From: an uncultured Flavihumibacter sp.
GTDB taxonomy: Bacteria > Bacteroidota > Bacteroidia > Chitinophagales > Chitinophagaceae
Length of the DNA stretch: 64,000 nucleotides
Assembly (NCBI GenBank): GCA_902168105.1
Contig: CABHOY010000033.1
Coordinates: 62,001 to 126,000 of the forward strand
Reading direction: 5' to 3'
The notes beneath the pieces are model-generated. The model was not told where the DNA came from. It saw only the letters and a program-made list of their open reading frames with translations, and ran no database searches. The stretch's first letter is position 1, and each line of letters begins with the position of its first letter. Of this stretch, positions 60,879-64,000 are shown in pieces. The position numbers were made by a program, and so were the translations under genes.

Positions 60879-60919
60879 CGAGCTAGAAGGTCAGCGCCGG
60901 AATCACGGTAAGCCCATCG
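60879..60919 (+). repeat. Duplicate of the element's tail before the radical SAM gene
   Basis: CGAGCTAGAAGGTCAGCGCC and the following GGAATCACGGTAAGCCCATC repeat the tail of copy 3 (at about 60822-60861) with one base change. It ends 31 bases before the start codon of the radical SAM gene. Confidence 0.8.
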
Positions 60920-60949
60920 AAAAAACAAACCCAAGAACGTTACTGCCCC

Positions 60950-63226
60950 ATGCCTTTGCCCTTCCTGCAAGTCGCACTTACACACTTTCCGTTATTTATT
61001 AATAATTTTGCTCCTAAATCGACTGACTTGGGTGCATCCGTTTTCCTGATTACACCGCCTTTCACGCAGCTGAATACGCCATATCCGGCAACAGCCTATC
61101 TGAAAGGCTTTTTAAATACGAAAGAAATTACTTCCTTCCAGGCCGACCTCGGTATAGAGGTAACCCTGGCCCTGTTTTGCAAACAAGGCTTACAGGAATT
61201 GTTTAACCTGATCAACAGCCAGCCAGAAGAACGTTCAGAGAATATCACCCGTATCATCGCGCTACAGGACGATTACATAGAGACGATCAATGAAGTAGTT
61301 GCATTCCTGCAAGGAAAGAACCCGACGCTGGCACATCGTATCTGTAAACGTGACTTCCTGCCGGAAGCCGGTCGTTTCGCCCAGCTGGAAGACCTGGATT
61401 GGGCATTTGGTTCCATGGGAACGCAGGACAAAGCCAAACACCTGGCTACGATGTACCTGGAAGACCTGTCCGACCTGATCATGGAATGTGTGGATGAGCA
61501 CTTTGGCTTCAGCAGATATGCTGAAAAGCTGGCCCGTTCCGCCAATAGCTTTGATGAACTGTACACTGCATTACAGGCGGAATATACCTTCATAGACCGT
61601 AAGCTGATTGATATACTGGAAAAGCATATGGCAGCCGTTCAGCCGAAGCTGGTAGCTATCTCTGTGCCTTTTCCGGGGAATTTGTACGCCTCCCTCCGCT
61701 GCGGACAATGGATCAAAGCGAACTATCCGGAAGTGAAGATCGCGATGGGAGGAGGCTTCGCCAATACGGAACTACGCTCTGTGTCAGATACCCGCGTATT
61801 TGAGTTTTATGATTTTATAGCCCTGGACGACGGTGAAGCACCATTGGAGAACCTGGTTGCCCATGTAGAGGGAAATAAGGCCTTAAACGAGCTGAAACGC
61901 ACCTTTACGGTGATTGATGATAAGGTGACCTACCTGAATGATAAAGCCTGTACCGACTACAAACAAAGCCAGTTAGGAACGCCCGATTACAGCGATTTCC
62001 TGCTGGACAGTTATATCTCCGCCATCGAAGTGGTCAATCCGATGCACCGCATGTGGAGCGACGGCCGATGGAACAAACTGACCATGGCACACGGGTGCTA
62101 TTGGGGGAAATGTACGTTCTGCGATATCTCGCTGGACTATATCCGTTTGTACGAACCGATTGCGGCGCAGTTGCTGTGCGACAGGATGGAAGAGATCATT
62201 GCGCAGACAGGTCAGAATGGTTTCCACTTCGTGGACGAAGCGGCACCACCGGCATTGATGCGGGCGCTGGCGCTGGAAATACTGAAAAGGAAACTGAATG
62301 TCAGCTGGTGGACGAACGTACGGTTCGAAAAGAGCTTCACCAGAGATCTGTGCCTGCTGCTGAAAGCATCAGGTTGTATAGCCGTTTCCGGTGGATTGGA
62401 AGTAGCGTCCGACCGTCTCCTGCAACTCATCCAAAAAGGGATCACGGTAGCACAGGTGGCACAGGTGAACCGTAACTTTACAGAAGCGGGCATCATGGTG
62501 CATGCTTACCTGATGTACGGTTTCCCGACCCAAACGGCACAGGAGACGATAGATTCCCTGGAGATGGTAAGACAGATGTTCAAAACCGGGATCTTACAAT
62601 CTGCTTTCTGGCATCAGTTTACGATGACGGCTCATAGTCCCGTAGGACAAAATCCCGAGATGTTCAGCGTCAGGAAGGAAACAGAAATAACAGGCACTTT
62701 TGCCAACAATGATATCGTACATATTGACGAAACGGGAGCAGAGCATGAGCTCTTCGCTTTTGGATTGAAAAAGTCATTGCTGAACTTTATGCACGGCATC
62801 TGCCTGGACGATCCTTTACAGAAATGGTTCGAGTTCAAGGTGCCCAAAACGAAGATCACGCCCGACTATATAGAAAAAGCGCTGCTGGAAGATCAGTATA
62901 TCGCTGCAAAGCCAACCGCAAAGATCGTGTGGCTGGGTAAAACGCCAGGCGTACAAACGATCACAAAAACTAAAAAAGGAAGCTCCTGGGAGGTAACCTC
63001 CCTGACTTTTCAGAACAGGAAGGAAAAGGCGAATATCAGTGTGAATAAGGAAGAGGGTATCTGGCTGGCGGATATGCTGGACAAGTTATCGGTCCGTCAC
63101 CCAAAAACATACACTCTGAAGGAAGTGATGGATAGTTACAACGCCGCCGGACTGGAAGATTTTGAGCTCTTCTGGGATAATAAACCGGTAAATTCGCTTT
63201 ACAAATTCGGATTATTGAAATTGTAA
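60950..63226 (+). CDS. B12-binding domain radical SAM protein
   Basis: The 758-residue cytosolic protein has an N-terminal cobalamin-binding-like Rossmann domain (about 235-310; SVPFPGNLYASLRCGQWIKA, AMGGGFANTEL). Its radical SAM core has the 4Fe-4S cysteines C383-x4-C388-x2-C391 (HGCYWGKCTFCDI). That first spacing is one residue longer than the classical CxxxCxxC. The typical SAM-contact region SGGLEVASDRLLQLIQKG follows. The B12 fold lacks a clear DxHxxG. The long C-terminal part (about 560-758) has no domain I can name. Products of the family methylate or rearrange varied substrates. The 7TM receptor gene starts one base after its stop codon. Confidence 0.85.
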   Translation: MPLPFLQVALTHFPLFINNFAPKSTDLGASVFLITPPFTQLNTPYPATAYLKGFLNTKEITSFQADLGIEVTLALFCKQGLQELFNLINSQPEERSENITRIIALQDDYIETINEVVAFLQGKNPTLAHRICKRDFLPEAGRFAQLEDLDWAFGSMGTQDKAKHLATMYLEDLSDLIMECVDEHFGFSRYAEKLARSANSFDELYTALQAEYTFIDRKLIDILEKHMAAVQPKLVAISVPFPGNLYASLRCGQWIKANYPEVKIAMGGGFANTELRSVSDTRVFEFYDFIALDDGEAPLENLVAHVEGNKALNELKRTFTVIDDKVTYLNDKACTDYKQSQLGTPDYSDFLLDSYISAIEVVNPMHRMWSDGRWNKLTMAHGCYWGKCTFCDISLDYIRLYEPIAAQLLCDRMEEIIAQTGQNGFHFVDEAAPPALMRALALEILKRKLNVSWWTNVRFEKSFTRDLCLLLKASGCIAVSGGLEVASDRLLQLIQKGITVAQVAQVNRNFTEAGIMVHAYLMYGFPTQTAQETIDSLEMVRQMFKTGILQSAFWHQFTMTAHSPVGQNPEMFSVRKETEITGTFANNDIVHIDETGAEHELFAFGLKKSLLNFMHGICLDDPLQKWFEFKVPKTKITPDYIEKALLEDQYIAAKPTAKIVWLGKTPGVQTITKTKKGSSWEVTSLTFQNRKEKANISVNKEEGIWLADMLDKLSVRHPKTYTLKEVMDSYNAAGLEDFELFWDNKPVNSLYKFGLLKL

Positions 63227-64000
63227 ATGAAGTGTTTTAACAGGGGATTACAGCTCGCTGTCCTGTCCCTGCTGCTGTTGATCGCAGGAATGGGGCTTCC
63301 CGTCTATGCGCAACAAGCGGTACAGATAGACAGCACGTTACGCGAACACATTTTCACGTATAATGAAATTGAATACCTGGAAGATCTGAAGGGCAAGTTG
63401 ACCTTCGATCAGATCAGGAGTGACAGTATTGGCGCCAGGTTCAGGCCTAGCCCCGCCAGTACGCCACAGAACCAGCACCTGGGAGCGCCCGTCTGGTTCC
63501 GGGTAAAGATCAAACACGATCGTGCCGCCAATAAATACTACCTGCTGGAATTCTTCGACCAGACCATCGACGATATCGTCGCTTACCTGCCTGATACTGC
63601 CGGCGTATACCGGGAGGAACGGATAGGGGACAGGTATGTCTTCGCACAACGTTGGTTCCACCACAAGAACTTTGAATTAGCACTGGATAATGACAGACAG
63701 GATGAAGCCGTTTATTATTTCCGCATCAGCTCCGCCCAGACGGCCGACGTGATCATCGTGCTGCGGTCCATCGACCGCTTTGTATCCTATGCGCTGAGTG
63801 AATACCTCACCTTTGGGATCTTTTACGGGATGATCTTCATTTTCAGCTTCTATAACCTGATCATGTTCATTGCCATGCGGCAAAGACAATACCTGTATTA
63901 TGTGCTCTACAACCTCAGTGTCGTATTGTACGAGATGTGTACTGACGGTATTGCTTATCAGTGGCTCTGGCCAAATGCGCCCGCCTGGAACCAGTATGCT
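63227..64000 (+). CDS. 7TMR-DISM signalling receptor, N-terminal part (runs off window end)
   Basis: The frame opens with ATG immediately after the radical SAM stop codon (TAAATG) and stays open for 258 codons to the window edge. It has a signal peptide (to VYAQQ, about residue 30) and an extracellular 7TMR-DISMED2-type beta-sandwich (about 45-185; LGAPVWFRVKIKHDRAANKY, VYYFRISSAQTADVIIVLRS). Membrane helices start at about 195 (YLTFGIFYGMIFIFSFYNLI). In Bacteroidetes such receptors usually continue into a histidine kinase or a LytTR domain, beyond this window. Spacing suggests co-transcription with the radical SAM gene. Confidence 0.85.
   Translation, partial: MKCFNRGLQLAVLSLLLLIAGMGLPVYAQQAVQIDSTLREHIFTYNEIEYLEDLKGKLTFDQIRSDSIGARFRPSPASTPQNQHLGAPVWFRVKIKHDRAANKYYLLEFFDQTIDDIVAYLPDTAGVYREERIGDRYVFAQRWFHHKNFELALDNDRQDEAVYYFRISSAQTADVIIVLRSIDRFVSYALSEYLTFGIFYGMIFIFSFYNLIMFIAMRQRQYLYYVLYNLSVVLYEMCTDGIAYQWLWPNAPAWNQYA

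Larger units (their letters stand above)
59743..60949. other. 1.2-kb non-coding repeat island
   Basis: No gene is visible over 1207 bases. It contains a reversed copy of the palindromic element (59767-59994), a 19-nt perfect tandem pair (60091-60128), a large nested inverted repeat (60217-60389), a 10-nt tandem array (60511-60605), a forward copy of the element (60637-60860) and a duplicate of that copy's tail (60879-60919). Confidence 0.75.

Overview
The window looks like chromosomal DNA of a soil or plant-associated member of Bacteroidetes, most likely Chitinophagaceae (Chitinophaga-like). The evidence is a SusC/SusD pair with a FecR-type anti-sigma factor and ECF sigma factor, lipoproteins with the cysteine followed by lysines, Bacteroidetes-type promoters (TTTG, about 19 nt, TAnnTTTG) instead of sigma-70 boxes, weak Shine-Dalgarno sequences, and moderate GC content. 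I see no rRNA, tRNA, CRISPR array, phage module or transposase gene. About 57 protein genes are supported, including two cut by the window ends.

Layout. 0-15 kb is a patchwork of small enzymes and single genes: the start of an IlvD/Edd dehydratase, two DinB-fold proteins, a kelch lipoprotein, a FAD monooxygenase, a flavin reductase, a short-chain dehydrogenase, a cyclase-like DUF2652 protein, a cupin, an azoreductase plus DMT exporter divergent from a MocR/PdxR-type regulator, an AhpD-like protein, two unrecognised ORFs and a methyltransferase. 15.3-20.9 kb is a compact respiration cluster. It holds a cbb3-type oxidase subunit I with a long N-terminal extension, a CcoO subunit fused to a second cytochrome c, two small membrane proteins, a cupin, a hemerythrin and a 2Fe-2S ferredoxin. 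It is preceded by a consensus Bacteroidetes promoter. 21-31 kb holds a dehydrogenase divergent from a Crp/Fnr regulator (with a Crp-like palindrome between them), a GMC oxidoreductase, a fatty acid desaturase, a GlxA-type regulator, a dienelactone hydrolase and another methyltransferase.

31-42 kb is a polysaccharide utilisation locus: ECF sigma, FecR, SusC, SusD and one 1358-residue secreted enzyme that joins a GH95 alpha-L-fucosidase to a GH110 alpha-1,3-galactosidase. Those two activities would act on the same terminal galactose of a B-antigen-like structure. 44.5-51.4 kb is a TetR-controlled tripartite RND efflux operon; a 16-bp palindrome occurs both inside the tetR promoter and ahead of the efflux genes. 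52.1-56.7 kb is a tight cluster built around an unusually long Hsp70-like ATPase with a small partner, a C-terminally membrane-anchored partner and a further membrane protein. I do not recognise this as a described system. The end of the window holds an SH3-like protein with a lysine-rich 20-residue repeat, an ECF sigma factor with a membrane protein, and a B12-binding radical SAM protein followed directly by a 7TM signalling receptor.

Non-coding structure is notable. A roughly 220-bp element with 38-nt imperfect inverted arms occurs three times (about 22.7, 59.8 and 60.7 kb). Two copies face each other across a large nested palindrome, and short tandem repeats of 10, 13 and 19 nt lie near the copies. 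This is the clearest unexplained non-coding signal. The GH95-GH110 fusion and the Hsp70 cluster are the most interesting coding ones.
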